From: CAVPEW01 sp963703565
GTDB taxonomy: Bacteria; Actinomycetota; Acidimicrobiia; Acidimicrobiales; VFJN01
Assembly (NCBI GenBank): GCA_963703565.1
Contig: CAVPEW010000034.1
Coordinates: 1 to 64,000, forward strand
DNA length: 64,000 nucleotides
Direction: 5' to 3'
Each line of letters starts with the position of its first letter. Within the stretch, counting starts at the first letter, position 1. Position numbers and translations under genes: made by a program. The notes below the pieces were generated by a model, which saw nothing but the letters and a program-made list of their open reading frames with translations, made no database searches and had not been told where the DNA came from. Shown here piece after piece: positions 52,677-62,751 of this stretch.

Positions 52677-54122
52677 TCACCGGGCCGGACCGAAGGTCGG
52701 TAGGCAGTCCTCGGGGGGGTGCAGGTCCACCGCTCGGAACAGCTGCAGCTTGTCGCGCCACTCCGGCGGCGAGTCCACCAGCTCGGGGTGATCGCCGGCG
52801 CGTTCGACTGCCACCACGGACCCGGCCCGGCGGTAGGTCAGCGCCACGTCGCGGTGGTCGGCCAGGTAGGTGCGAAGCGCCCTCCAGGTCAACGCCCGGC
52901 CGCGGAGGCGGTAGCCGTCCAGGCCAGGGTCGTCGGTCGCGACCACCTCGACCAGGTCGGCCTGCTCGTCGCTCAACGGGAGCGTGGCGCGGACCAGGAA
53001 GTGGTTCGAGTCGCCGTCGACGGTGCGCAGGTTGGCGTACATGTTCCACCCGAAGCCGGTCTTGAGCTCGAGGTAGGGGGTGAAGCCGTTGAACACGACC
53101 GCCGCCACCACGACCGCCAGCGCCGGGTGGGCGAGCCCGAGGTGCCGGTCGGCCACCGGCGACCGGCCCCGCGACGTGGCCCACGTCCAGGCCGCCACAG
53201 CGACCACCGTGCCCGCCAGCACGACCTGCCAGGACCACCACCCCAGCTCGAACGCCTCGTCGCGATCGACGCGATCCGATGCCACGGCGACGCCGGCGCC
53301 CACCGCCGCCGCCCAGCCCACCAGGGCCAGGGCCCGCAACGTGCGACGGTCCACCCGCCCGAGCCCGCGGCGCACCCATGTCTCGAGATCGGCGAACCCC
53401 GCCTCGGGCACGAACAGCACGAACAGCGCCGTGAGCGCCGAGGAGAAGTCGAAGAACTGGTGGGAGCGGTCCAGTGACAACACCCCGTGGAACACGAGCG
53501 CCCCGAGGACCCCCCAGGGCCTGGTCCGGCGCACGACCAGCGCCACCGGCACCGCCAGCTCAACGGCTGCCGTGGCGTAGATCGACGCCCACGCCGTGAG
53601 ACCCGGGTCTCCCAGGCCCAGCCCTCCCAGCCCCAGCGAGTCCGTCGACGAGCGCAGGAAGAGCGGCGCGCAGCTCACCGCAGGATCGAAGAACCCTGCG
53701 TTGAGCTTGGCGAACGCGGCGAACCCGTAGAACGCCAACAGGCACCAGCGCGCCGCGGACAGCCACGCCTCGATCGCCCAACTCGCCCTCCGGTGGCCGA
53801 GGCCCGCCACCGCCAGCGCCACGAGCAGCGCCGCGTCGACGAACCCGACCAGCAGCCAGTGGTTCCCCAGCATCGGCGCCTCGTCCCACACCGTGACGAG
53901 TTGGGCCATGGCGAGCGCGGCCAGCGCCGCGCCCGAACGGGGGCGCAGCAGCACCCAACCCACCGCCGCCACCAACGCCACCGCGGGCCGGGCCCCGGCC
54001 AGGTCGGGGTTGCCCAGCAGGTGCCACAGGTGGGCCCCGGCCCACAGGCGGGCGAAGGTGGCCGACCTCGAAGGCGACTCGCCGGGCCGGCTCAGGGTCC
54101 GAGGCGCCCGATCCACGCCCAC
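52677..54122 (-). CDS. Integral membrane protein, HTTM/carboxylase-like
   Basis: A 481-residue membrane protein with about eight hydrophobic segments. Motifs ARWCLLAFYGFAAFAKLNAG, FFDPAVSC and FHGVLSLDRSHQFFDFSSAL resemble bacterial relatives of vitamin-K-dependent carboxylase (HTTM) proteins; the C-terminus is soluble (FGWNMYANLRTVDGDSNHF). GTG 54122 overlaps the coaE 3' end by 31 bases; a later start is possible. Function unknown. Confidence 0.65.
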   Translation of the reverse strand: MGVDRAPRTLSRPGESPSRSATFARLWAGAHLWHLLGNPDLAGARPAVALVAAVGWVLLRPRSGAALAALAMAQLVTVWDEAPMLGNHWLLVGFVDAALLVALAVAGLGHRRASWAIEAWLSAARWCLLAFYGFAAFAKLNAGFFDPAVSCAPLFLRSSTDSLGLGGLGLGDPGLTAWASIYATAAVELAVPVALVVRRTRPWGVLGALVFHGVLSLDRSHQFFDFSSALTALFVLFVPEAGFADLETWVRRGLGRVDRRTLRALALVGWAAAVGAGVAVASDRVDRDEAFELGWWSWQVVLAGTVVAVAAWTWATSRGRSPVADRHLGLAHPALAVVVAAVVFNGFTPYLELKTGFGWNMYANLRTVDGDSNHFLVRATLPLSDEQADLVEVVATDDPGLDGYRLRGRALTWRALRTYLADHRDVALTYRRAGSVVAVERAGDHPELVDSPPEWRDKLQLFRAVDLHPPEDCLPTFGPAR

Positions 54123-54688
54123 ACGTCGTTGACCCGGCGCTCTAGCTCGGCGGGCGTACCGGAGTTGTCGATCACCACGTCGGCGAGAGCCAGGCGCTCG
54201 GCCCGGTCGACCTGGCGGGCCATGCGGGCTCGGGCGTCCTCGACCCGCATGCCCCGGTGCGTCACGAGGCGCTCGAGGGCGATCTCGGGGTCCACGTCGA
54301 CCACCACCAGCGCCGCCAGGTCGGAGCGGCCGCTCTCGACCAGCAGCGGCACGTCCAGGATGACCACCTCGTCGCGGGCCGCCAGCTCTGCGAGGCGACG
54401 GCCGATCTCCTCGCCCACCGCCGGGTGCACGATCGCGTTCAGCTCGGCGAGGGCGGACGCGTCCGAGAACACCAGGTCGGCCACGGCCTGGCGGTCGAGC
54501 GTGCCGTCGGCGGAGACCACCGAAGGCCCGAAGCGGGCGACCATGGCCTCGAACACCGGGGTGCCGCGACGCTGCAGCTCACGGGTGATCGCGTCGGCGT
54601 CGACGACCACCGCCCCCCTGCGGGCCAGCATCGCCGAGACGGTCGACTTGCCCGATCCGATCCCGCCCGTCAATCCGATGAGGCGCAC
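54092..54688 (-). CDS. coaE: Dephospho-CoA kinase
   Basis: Last step of coenzyme A synthesis. GTG 54688 gives 198 residues. P-loop LIGLTGGIGSGKSTV, VVVDADAITRELQ, NAIVHPAV and EVVILDVPLLVESG match CoaE throughout. uvrB lies just beyond the next gene; in actinobacteria coaE and uvrB are often neighbours, so this is a conserved block. Confidence 0.93.
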   Translation of the reverse strand: MRLIGLTGGIGSGKSTVSAMLARRGAVVVDADAITRELQRRGTPVFEAMVARFGPSVVSADGTLDRQAVADLVFSDASALAELNAIVHPAVGEEIGRRLAELAARDEVVILDVPLLVESGRSDLAALVVVDVDPEIALERLVTHRGMRVEDARARMARQVDRAERLALADVVIDNSGTPAELERRVNDVWAWIGRLGP

Positions 54689-54862
54689 CGGCGCGGACCC
54701 TAGCGGGCGAGCCAGGGGACCTGTCCCGACCCGGCCCGACCGGGTCAGAGACAAATGGCCCGTACAGGTCATGGAGGCCATCGACCCCCGGGTCGACAAT
54801 CACCGCGTCCGCCGCCGCAGCGGACCAGCACCCGCCTGCGGGCGGACGACCGTGGAGGCGCC

Positions 54863-55636
54863 GTGACACGTCGATCGAACCTGCTCGTGATCCTGGGCCT
54901 GGCCTTCCTCGTGATCGGTGGGATCATCGTCTTCGCCCTCACCGACGACGACGACGGCGACACGGCCGCCGCCGAGGTGCCCGTCGTGGTCGGCAGCGAC
55001 GACATCGCAGCCGGCGAACTGGGCAGCGACCTGCTCGAGCAGGGAAGGCTCCGAGAGGTCCGGATCCCCGCCGAGCGCCTGGTCGCCGGCGCCATCCAGT
55101 CCACCGCGCAGCTCGAGGGCGCCACCTTCGTGCAGGGCTTCGCCGCCGACCAGCAGATCACCGCCGCCGGCGTCCAGAGCCAGAACCGCACCTTCGACAT
55201 CCCCGACGGCTACGAAGCCGTCGCCGTCCAGCTGGACTTCGTGTCGGGCGGTGCCGGCTACGTCAACCCCGGCGACCGCCTCAACCTCTACGGCCTGCTG
55301 CGCACCGCGCCCCCCGATGTGCTGACCCCCCGAGCGGAGCTGCTGTTGACCAACGTCGAGGTCCTCGACGTGAACCTCACCATCCCGGCCCGCCGGGGCA
55401 CGGCATCGGGAACCAGCGACGCCAGCGCCTCCCCCTCCGTGCGGGCCACCAGCGACACGGTCACCTACCTGCTCGCCCTGCGCACGGTCGACGCCGAGAA
55501 GGTGATCTACACCACCGAGTACGAGGCGCTCTACGCCTCGCTCACCCGGAAGGACGCGCCGCCCGCGGGGCCCACCACGGGCCGCGACGGTGCGAGCATC
55601 CTCGCCGAGGAACCCGACGTCGCCGCGAACCGCTGA
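54863..55636 (+). CDS. cpaB: CpaB/RcpC-like Tad pilus assembly protein
   Basis: A 257-residue protein from GTG 54863 (GGAGG 6 bases upstream). One N-terminal membrane helix (LLVILGLAFLVIGGIIVFAL), an acidic linker, then a SAF-like domain (VPVVVGSDDIAAGELGSDLL) and the RcpC/CpaB core (AVQLDFVSGGAGYVNPGDRL, YLLALRTVDAEKVIY). It is first in the Tad operon, followed 10 bases later by tadZ. In actinobacteria CpaB acts without an outer-membrane secretin. Confidence 0.8.
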   Translation: MTRRSNLLVILGLAFLVIGGIIVFALTDDDDGDTAAAEVPVVVGSDDIAAGELGSDLLEQGRLREVRIPAERLVAGAIQSTAQLEGATFVQGFAADQQITAAGVQSQNRTFDIPDGYEAVAVQLDFVSGGAGYVNPGDRLNLYGLLRTAPPDVLTPRAELLLTNVEVLDVNLTIPARRGTASGTSDASASPSVRATSDTVTYLLALRTVDAEKVIYTTEYEALYASLTRKDAPPAGPTTGRDGASILAEEPDVAANR

Positions 55637-55646
55637 GGCCGAGCCC

Positions 55647-56885
55647 ATGGGAACCGTGAAGATCCTGGTCCTGGACCGCGACGAGTCGCTCGCCGAGCAG
55701 GTGAGAGCGGTCACCGCCGAGCACGAGCCCGCCTCGGAGGTGACCGCCTGCACCAAGGTCGGCTCCGCTGCCGAGGTACTCGAAGCCGACGGCCCCTTCG
55801 ACGTCATGGTCGCCGGCCCGAGCATGGGAACCCGCTCGGGACTCGCCCGGCTCGCGCTGATCCGCGAAGAGATCCCCCAGATGAGCACCGTGCTCGCGCT
55901 CGCCCGGCGTCCCGACGCCAGCCTGCGCGAGATAGTGCGATCTGGTGCTGTCGACCTGCTGCAACTGCCCATCGACGACACCGAGCTCGCATCGTCGATC
56001 TCGCGCGCCGCCGACCTGGCCCGGCGCACGACGCCCACCCACCCCGCCCCCGGCCCCGCGTCCAGCGGTGGCGGCGGGGAGCCGGGACGGGTGTTCACCA
56101 TCGCCTCGGCGACCGGTGGCTGCGGCAAGACGTTCTACGCCACCAACCTCGCCTACTTCCTGACCAGGTGGACGGCCAAGCGCGTCTGCATCCTCGACCT
56201 CGACCTGCAGTTCGGAGAGGTGTCCACCGCCCTGCGCCTGCGACCCCGCTACACGATCTTCGACGCCCTCCAGCGCGAGGACGACCACGACAGCGACCTG
56301 CGCGACCACCTGGAGGAGTACACGATCGCCCACGAGACCGGCGTGCACGTCCTCGCCGCGCCGCGCGAGCCGTCCGAGGCGGATCGGATCGCTCCTCCCG
56401 ACGTCGCCCGGGTCATCGACGCAGCCCGGTCCGTGTTCGACTACGTGATCGTCGACACGCCCCCGGCCCTGGCCGAGACGGTCCTGGTGGCCTTCGACGT
56501 CAGCGACGTGCTGTACGTGATGGCGACGCTCGACCTGCCCAGCGTTCGCAACATGAGCGTGTTCCTGTCCACGCTGGAGCGCCTCAAGGTGCCCAGCGAC
56601 AACCTGCGGCTGGTGTTGAACAAGGCCGAGACCGACGTGGGCATCGACATCCCCCAGGTCACCAAGCTCTTCCCGCAGGGCTTCGAGTCTGTCCTTCCCT
56701 ACGCCAAGGAGGTCAGCCGCTCGATCAACCTCGGCATGCCCGTCATGGCCGCGTCGCCGGCGTCGCCCATCAGCGTGCTGCTCGCCGGCGGGATGAAGAA
56801 CGTCCTGCCCGAAGACGTTCAGGACCGCGTCGTGGCCGACGCGACCCCACCCAAGCGAGGGCGGTTCGGCCGCCGCCGCGGCTGA
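55647..56885 (+). CDS. tadZ: TadZ/CpaE-like pilus localisation ATPase
   Basis: A 412-residue protein. Residues 1-125 form a receiver-like domain (VKILVLDRDESLAEQV) whose phosphoacceptor site reads MVAGPSMG with no aspartate, as in other TadZ proteins. Then a MinD/ParA-type ATPase follows: SATGGCGKTFYATNLAYFL (deviant Walker A), CILDLDLQFGEVS, YVIVDTPPALAE and LRLVLNKAE. TadZ positions the Tad machine at a cell site. It lies directly upstream of the secretion ATPase gene. Confidence 0.85.
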   Translation: MGTVKILVLDRDESLAEQVRAVTAEHEPASEVTACTKVGSAAEVLEADGPFDVMVAGPSMGTRSGLARLALIREEIPQMSTVLALARRPDASLREIVRSGAVDLLQLPIDDTELASSISRAADLARRTTPTHPAPGPASSGGGGEPGRVFTIASATGGCGKTFYATNLAYFLTRWTAKRVCILDLDLQFGEVSTALRLRPRYTIFDALQREDDHDSDLRDHLEEYTIAHETGVHVLAAPREPSEADRIAPPDVARVIDAARSVFDYVIVDTPPALAETVLVAFDVSDVLYVMATLDLPSVRNMSVFLSTLERLKVPSDNLRLVLNKAETDVGIDIPQVTKLFPQGFESVLPYAKEVSRSINLGMPVMAASPASPISVLLAGGMKNVLPEDVQDRVVADATPPKRGRFGRRRG

Positions 56886-56904
56886 CCGACCGAGGAGGAG
56901 CCGA

Positions 56905-58372
56905 ATGAAGCTGTCCGAAAAGCTCGCCGCCCTCGAACAGGCAGAGGAGCGCGGCGCTCACGCCGCTCCGGCCGGGGCCGATTCCCCCGGCGGTCGCCGG
57001 CACGCGACCAAGCCCCCGGCGCGCACCGACTCGAGCTGGGACGCCCGCAAGAAGAAGGTGCGCGAGCTCGTGCTCGACGACGTCGCGCCCCGAATGGGCG
57101 GCCTCACCGCCGACGAGCTCGCCGACGAGGTGAGGGCAAGCCTCGACGCCATCCTGACCCGAGAGGACGTAGCGGTCACCCCCATCGAGCGGCGTCGCTT
57201 CGTGCAGGAGGTGATGTCGGACACCCTCGGCTACGGACCGCTCGACCCGCTGCTCGCCGACCCCGACATCACCGAGGTCATGTGCAACGCCCACGACGAC
57301 ATCTGGGTCGAGCGAGCCGGGCTGATCGAGCGCACCGCCGTTTCGTTCAGCGACGACGCCCAGTACCGGGCGGTGATCGAGAAGATCGTGTCCGCCGTGG
57401 GACGGCGCGTCGACGAGGCCTCGCCTATGGTCGACGCCCGCCTGCCCGACGGATCCCGGGTCAACGCCATCATCCCGCCCCTGGCCCTGCACGGAGCGGT
57501 CCTGACCATCCGCAAGTTCTCCAAGGACCCCTACACGGCCAAGGACCTCATCAACTTCGGCACCTGGACCATCGACCTGATGACCGTGCTCGACGCCTGC
57601 GTGCGAGGCAAGCTCAACATCTTGGTCTCCGGCGGCACCGGCACCGGCAAGACCACCAACCTCAACGTGCTGTCGGGCTTCGTCCCCGCAGGCGAGCGGA
57701 TCATCACCATCGAGGACTCCGCCGAAGCTCCAGCTCCAGCAGCCGCACGTGATCAACCTCGAGTCCCGCCCCGCGAACGCGGAGGGAAACGGCCTGGTGT
57801 CGATCCGCGACCTGGTGCGAAACGCCCTGCGAATGCGCCCCGACCGGATCATCGTCGGCGAGTGCCGTGGCTCCGAGGCCCTCGACATGCTCCAGGCCAT
57901 GAACACCGGCCACGAGGGCTCCATGACCACCGTGCACGCCAACTCGGCGCGCGACGCGCTCTCCCGTCTCGAGACGATGGTGCTCATGGCCGGCTACGAC
58001 CTGCCCGTACGGGCCATACGTGAGCAGATCGCGTCGGGGATCGACCTGATCCTGCAGGTCACCCGATCCCCCGACGGCCGGCGTCTCGTGACCAGCCTGA
58101 CCGAGCTGCAGGGCCTCGAGGGCGACACGATCCTGCTCCAAGACGTGTTCGTGCACCGCAGCGACATCGGCGGCGACGCCCAACCGGTGGGCTCGCTCAC
58201 GGCCACGGGCCTGCGACCAAAGTTCGTGGACCGCCTCGCCGAGGCCGACATCGCCCTGCCCGCCTCGGTGTTCAAGGCCCCGCCCGCCGCCCCGAACCCC
58301 CAAGGCGACCGCAGCCGCCGGGTCCGGGTGCCCACCGCACGCGAGCTGGCCGACCGCGAGCAGCTCCGATGA
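56905..58372 (+). CDS. tadA: TadA/CpaF secretion ATPase, one-base frameshift
   Basis: The hexameric ATPase that drives pilus assembly. GAGGAG precedes ATG 56905. The N-terminal domain includes GYGPLDPLLADPDITEVM; the core has Walker A VSGGTGTGKTTNLNVL, ITIEDSAE, PDRIIVGECRGSEALDML (Walker B) and TTVHANSARDALSRLE. The frame shifts at 57724-57730 (GAAGCTC); removing one A gives SAELQLQQPHVINLESRP, the family sequence. Corrected length is 488 residues. It overlaps tadB by 4 bases. Confidence 0.92.
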
Positions 58373-59334
58373 GCGGCTCGCAGCTCCTAGCCGCCCTGCT
58401 GGTGGGGGGCGGCCTCGCCCTTCTGGCGACAGGCGTGCTGAGGCGCGGCTACGAGCGCGAGGACCAACTGGCAGACCTGCTCGACCTGCCCTGGGGCGAG
58501 CGTGACGTCGACCTTGCCGCCGCGGTGGACCAGCACTCCCCGCTGGTGGAGAGCACCATCGGCGCCGCTGCCCGGCTGATCGACCAGGTCGACGCCAAGG
58601 GGTCGGTGCTCGCCCTGCTCGAGCGGGCTCGGGTGCCGCTGCGGCCCGGCGAGCTGGGCCTGATCGTCGCCGCGGGCGGCACCGTGGTCGCCCTGGTGGT
58701 CTGGGCAGTCACCGAGAGCGCGCTCCTCGGAGCCCTCGCCCTGCTCCTGGCACCCGTGGCGGCGAGGGTCGCGCTGGTGCGCCTCGTCGCCCGGCGGAAG
58801 CGGCGATTCGAGGAGCAGCTCCCCGACGCCCTCAGCCTCATCGCCTCGTCGATGTCGGCGGGCCACACCTTCCTGCGCTCGATCCAGATGATGTGCGTGG
58901 AGGCGGAGCCGCCGCTCGCCGAGGAGTTCGCCCGAGTGGTGTCCGAGACCCAGCTCGGTGACCCCCTCATCGACGCCCTCGACCGCATGGCCGACCGGCT
59001 CGACATCCGCGACGTCGACTGGGTGGTGCAGGCCATCAAGATCCAACAGACCGTCGGCGGACGGCTCGCAGAGCTGCTCGACACGCTCGCCGAGTTCATC
59101 CGCGCCCGTGAGGAGCTGCGCCGCGAGGTGCAGGTGCTCACCGCGGAGGGACGCACGTCGGCCTACGTGCTGGGCGCGCTGCCGATCGGCATAGGGCTGA
59201 TCATCCAGACCCTCAACCCCGGCTACCTCGACCCGATGTTCGAGGGTTGGGGATGGATCTGGCTCGCCGGGAGCCTGGCGTCGGTGACCCTCGGCATGGT
59301 CGTGATCCTGCGCATGGTGAAGGTGGAGATCTGA
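58369..59334 (+). CDS. tadB: TadB pilus assembly membrane protein (GspF-type)
   Basis: A 321-residue type II secretion F-domain protein. Membrane helices lie at the start, at about 100-140 and near the C-terminus (LGALPIGIGLIIQTLNP, IWLAGSLASVTLGMVVIL), with the cytoplasmic F domain between (LPDALSLIASSMSAGHTFLR, DRLDIRDVDWVVQAIKIQQT). It forms the inner-membrane platform with TadC. ATG overlaps the tadA stop. Confidence 0.9.
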   Translation: MSGSQLLAALLVGGGLALLATGVLRRGYEREDQLADLLDLPWGERDVDLAAAVDQHSPLVESTIGAAARLIDQVDAKGSVLALLERARVPLRPGELGLIVAAGGTVVALVVWAVTESALLGALALLLAPVAARVALVRLVARRKRRFEEQLPDALSLIASSMSAGHTFLRSIQMMCVEAEPPLAEEFARVVSETQLGDPLIDALDRMADRLDIRDVDWVVQAIKIQQTVGGRLAELLDTLAEFIRAREELRREVQVLTAEGRTSAYVLGALPIGIGLIIQTLNPGYLDPMFEGWGWIWLAGSLASVTLGMVVILRMVKVEI

Positions 59335-60257
59335 TGGCCGCCACCGTCGGAGCAGTCCTGGCGCTGATCGGCATCGCCGGCGTCGGTGCCGGCCTGCTGC
59401 TCACCCGCACCCGGCCGGCCGTCGAGCCGGCGCAGGACTACCTGCTCAGCCTGGGCGAGATCGACGAGGGCGACGACTTCGACCGGATCCTCGCCGAGCC
59501 GTTCGTGCAGCGCGTGCTGCGCCCCATCGCCGGCTCGGTGACCGGGCTGGTGGGCGGCGCCCTGCCCCGCAACTACCGACACGAGCTCGGCACCCAGCTG
59601 TTGCGCGCAGGCCTGGCAGGCCGCTTCCGGGTCGAGGAGGTGCTCACCCTCCAGGTGCTCGCCGGAGCGGCCGGCCTGGCGGTGGCGACGGTCCTGGCGG
59701 TGTTCGACGTCGTGGGCGCCGGGCTGGGGATCGCGTTGCTGTTCGTGCTCCCCGCCGCCGGGCTGCAGCTCCCGCGGACCTGGCTGCGACGCCGCGTCGA
59801 GGAACGGGCCGACGCGCTGCGCCGCGACCTGCCCGACACCATCGACCTGCTCGCCATCTCGGTGGAGGCGGGCATGGGCTTCGAGGGCGCCATAGCCGTC
59901 GTGTGCGACAACTTCGACTCCCCCCTGTCCGACGAGCTGGCGCGTACGCTGCGGGAGATGGAGCTCGGCCTGCCCCGCAGGGACGCGCTCGCCAACCTCA
60001 AGCGGCGCACGGAGGTGCCGGAGCTATCCAACTTCGTGCTCACCCTGACCCAGGCAGACGCCCTCGGCATGCCGATTGGCCGGGTGCTCAAGACCAGCGC
60101 GGCCGAGCAGAGGGTGCGTCGGCAGCAGTGGGCCAGGGAGAAGGCGGCCAAGCTGCCGGTGAAGATCCTCTTCCCCCTCGTGCTGTTCATCTTCCCGCCG
60201 ATCTTCGTGATCGTGATGGGGCCGGCGGCCTCCGACATCGGTGGCGCCTTCGGCTGA
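59334..60257 (+). CDS. tadC: TadC pilus assembly membrane protein (GspF-type)
   Basis: A 307-residue partner of TadB starting at an ATG that shares one base with the tadB stop (TGATG). F-domain signature DLPDTIDLLAISVEAGMGFE then GAIAVVCDN, plus LTQADALGMPIGRVLKTSAA and a C-terminal helix (ILFPLVLFIFPPIFVIVM). Together with TadA and TadB it makes the Tad motor. Confidence 0.9.
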   Translation: MAATVGAVLALIGIAGVGAGLLLTRTRPAVEPAQDYLLSLGEIDEGDDFDRILAEPFVQRVLRPIAGSVTGLVGGALPRNYRHELGTQLLRAGLAGRFRVEEVLTLQVLAGAAGLAVATVLAVFDVVGAGLGIALLFVLPAAGLQLPRTWLRRRVEERADALRRDLPDTIDLLAISVEAGMGFEGAIAVVCDNFDSPLSDELARTLREMELGLPRRDALANLKRRTEVPELSNFVLTLTQADALGMPIGRVLKTSAAEQRVRRQQWAREKAAKLPVKILFPLVLFIFPPIFVIVMGPAASDIGGAFG

Positions 60258-60301
60258 GCCAGCCGGCGGGCGACCGCGCCCTCGCTCCACCGTCCGACAC
60301 G

Positions 60302-61942
60302 TTGGCCGCCTTCGGGCCGGCCGTGCTGCTGCTGCGGTGGGTGACCCTGGTGGCGGGCCTGGGCCTGGCCAGCGACGACCTGCGCGACGACGGGGGCCTG
60401 CTGGCAGCCACGGTGGTGCTGGTCGCCTACACCATGGTGCGCACCGTGCGCCCGATCCGCGGCGACGAACGGGTCGTGCTGCTCGCCCTGATGGCCGAGA
60501 TGGCCCTCACCGTCATCGTCGTCGACGCCACCGGCTACTGGAGCTCACCGCTGGCGTTCTCGCTGCTGGCCACCGCGGCGGTGGCCGGCTTCGCCGGCGG
60601 CTTCGCGTACGGCCTGCGGGTGGCGGTGGTGATCGTGGTGACCGTTTCGCTGCCCTGGAGCCTCGACCCGATGTTCGGCGGCGACGACCCTTCGGTGACC
60701 CTGCAGTGGTCGACCGAGACGGTGCTCGTGGTCGTGATGGCCGGCTACGCGAGGCGGATCTCGGGAGAGGCCGACCGCCGCCAGCACCTGGCCATGGACC
60801 GCGTGACCCGCCTCAGCGACGCCAACGCCCTGCTGTTCTCCCTGAACCAGGTGGCTCAGACGCTGCCCGCCTCGCTGGACCTGGCCGAGGTGCTCGACTC
60901 CACGATGGAACAGATCGCCGCGCTGTTGGACCACGACGCCTCGGCGATCCTGCTCTTCGACGACACCGAGAACCGCTGGCAGGTCGCCCGCCGTTCCGGC
61001 GTGCGCCCCCCGAGCCGCCTGGTCACCGCGGAGCTGCCCCCGCCGCTGAACCGGGCCCGTCGCCTGCGCACGGTGCACGGCGAGCCGAACCTGTTGGCCC
61101 GCGGCGGGCCCGGCCTGGACCCCGGCGCCGGGTCGGGCCTCTACGCCGTGCTCGCCACCCGCGGCTCGGTCATCGGTCTGCTCAGCGTCGAGCACGCGGA
61201 CGCTCGCCACTTCGACGACCACGACCTCGAGCTGCTCGCCGGGCTCGCCGAACCGGCAGCTCTCGCCATCGACAACGCACGCTGGTTCGGACGGCTGCGC
61301 ACCGTGGGCGCCGACGAGGAGCGCACCCGGATCGCCCGGGACCTGCACGACCGGATCGGCCAGTCCCTCGCCTACCTCGCCTTCGAGCTGGACCGGGTGC
61401 TCAAGAACGCTCGCAAGAGCCGGACCGACGAGGAGACCGTCGCCGCTCTGGGCGAGCTCCGCGGCGACGTCCGAGGCGTGATCGGCGAGGTGCGCGACAC
61501 GCTGTACGACCTGCGCACCGAGGTCACCGACAGCCACGGCCTCGTCGACACCCTCGAGCAGTTCCTGGCCCGTGTCGGCGAGCGCAGCGGCCTCGACGTG
61601 GTGCTGCGCAGCGAGCAGAGCGCACGGCTGCCGATCCTGCAGGAGCGCGAGCTGTGGCGCATCGCCCAGGAGGCCGTGGTCAACGTGGAGCGCCACGCCC
61701 GGGCCGCCACCCTCACCGTGTCGTGGTCCACCGACGGCCACGGTGCCGACCTCGAGGTGGCCGACGACGGCCGGGGCATGCCGGTCGGTCGCGCCGGGAG
61801 GTTCGACTCCTACGGCATGATCGGCATGCGCGAGCGGGCGGCGAGCATCGGGGCGACGCTGACCTTCGAGTCGACCCCGGGACGGGGCACCCGCGTCCGG
61901 GCCACCCTGGCCGACCACCACCCGCGAGGAGCCGAACCGTGA
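60302..61942 (+). CDS. NarL-type sensor histidine kinase with GAF domain
   Basis: About 546 residues. The N-terminal region has five or six membrane helices, a GAF domain spans the middle (LPASLDLAEVLDSTMEQIAA, LLSVEHADARHFDDHDLELL), then a HisKA_3 dimerisation helix with the phospho-histidine (ARDLHDRIGQSLAYLAFELD) and an ATPase (AQEAVVNVERHARA, VADDGRGMPV). The start is uncertain: TTG 60302 or GTG 60323. It follows tadC by about 45 bases and overlaps its cognate regulator by 4. Confidence 0.82.
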   Translation: MAAFGPAVLLLRWVTLVAGLGLASDDLRDDGGLLAATVVLVAYTMVRTVRPIRGDERVVLLALMAEMALTVIVVDATGYWSSPLAFSLLATAAVAGFAGGFAYGLRVAVVIVVTVSLPWSLDPMFGGDDPSVTLQWSTETVLVVVMAGYARRISGEADRRQHLAMDRVTRLSDANALLFSLNQVAQTLPASLDLAEVLDSTMEQIAALLDHDASAILLFDDTENRWQVARRSGVRPPSRLVTAELPPPLNRARRLRTVHGEPNLLARGGPGLDPGAGSGLYAVLATRGSVIGLLSVEHADARHFDDHDLELLAGLAEPAALAIDNARWFGRLRTVGADEERTRIARDLHDRIGQSLAYLAFELDRVLKNARKSRTDEETVAALGELRGDVRGVIGEVRDTLYDLRTEVTDSHGLVDTLEQFLARVGERSGLDVVLRSEQSARLPILQERELWRIAQEAVVNVERHARAATLTVSWSTDGHGADLEVADDGRGMPVGRAGRFDSYGMIGMRERAASIGATLTFESTPGRGTRVRATLADHHPRGAEP

Positions 61943-62586
61943 CGATCCGAATCCTGCTGGCCGACGACCACCGCATGCTGCGCGAGGGCCTGCGGCGCTC
62001 GCTCACCGAGGAGGGCTTCGACGTGGTCGGCGAGGCCGAGAACGGGGAGCAGGCGGTGGAGCGTGCGGCCAGCCTGCGCCCCGACGTCGTGCTCATGGAC
62101 GTGTCGATGCCCGAGATGGACGGCGTCGAGGCCACCCGGCGCATCGTGTCCGCCGGCGGCGCCTGCCGGGTCGTCATGTTGACCATGCACGCCGACCGCG
62201 AGGTGCTCGCCGACGCCATCCGAGCCGGGGCCTGCGGCTACCTGGTCAAGGACTGCTCCACCGACGAGGTCGCGGCGGCGGTGACCGCCGCCCACAGCGG
62301 GGAGACCGCCCTGTCGCCGCAGCTCGCGGCCACGATGCTCGAAGAGGTACGGCGGCTCGACTCGCCGACCGCGGCGGAGGCCGACCGGGTCGTCACCCGG
62401 CGCGAGGAAGAGGTGCTGCAGCTCATAGCCGACGGCTGCTCGACCTCGGAGGTCGCAGCCCGCCTCTACATCAGCCAGAAGACGGTGAAGAACCACCTGG
62501 CGTCCATCTACCAGAAGCTCGACGCCAGGGACCGCACCCAGGCCGTGCTCCAGGCGGTGCGCATGGGCATCGTGCACCTCACCTGA
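61939..62586 (+). CDS. NarL/FixJ-family response regulator
   Basis: A 215-residue regulator from GTG 61939 (GAGGAG upstream). The receiver has acidic pocket LLADDH and phosphoacceptor D54 in VVLMDVSMPEMDG; the C-terminus is a LuxR-type HTH (VTRREEEVLQLIADGCSTSE, ISQKTVKNHLASIYQKL). Likely phosphorylated by the kinase it overlaps. Its position between the Tad motor and the pilin genes suggests it controls pilin transcription. Confidence 0.88.
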   Translation: MTIRILLADDHRMLREGLRRSLTEEGFDVVGEAENGEQAVERAASLRPDVVLMDVSMPEMDGVEATRRIVSAGGACRVVMLTMHADREVLADAIRAGACGYLVKDCSTDEVAAAVTAAHSGETALSPQLAATMLEEVRRLDSPTAAEADRVVTRREEEVLQLIADGCSTSEVAARLYISQKTVKNHLASIYQKLDARDRTQAVLQAVRMGIVHLT

Positions 62587-62751
62587 ACGACCGAACGCGT
62601 AGGCCCATCGGCCCATCGTCGCCCCCACAGCGGCCGAAGGTCCGGATGGCCTATTCAGCGCGAGCCACCCACCCCCGATACTCATGAGCGACAAGCCCAT
62701 GCCGGGACGGGCGGGGCGCATCGGAACCCTGACCAAGGAGTCACCACCATC

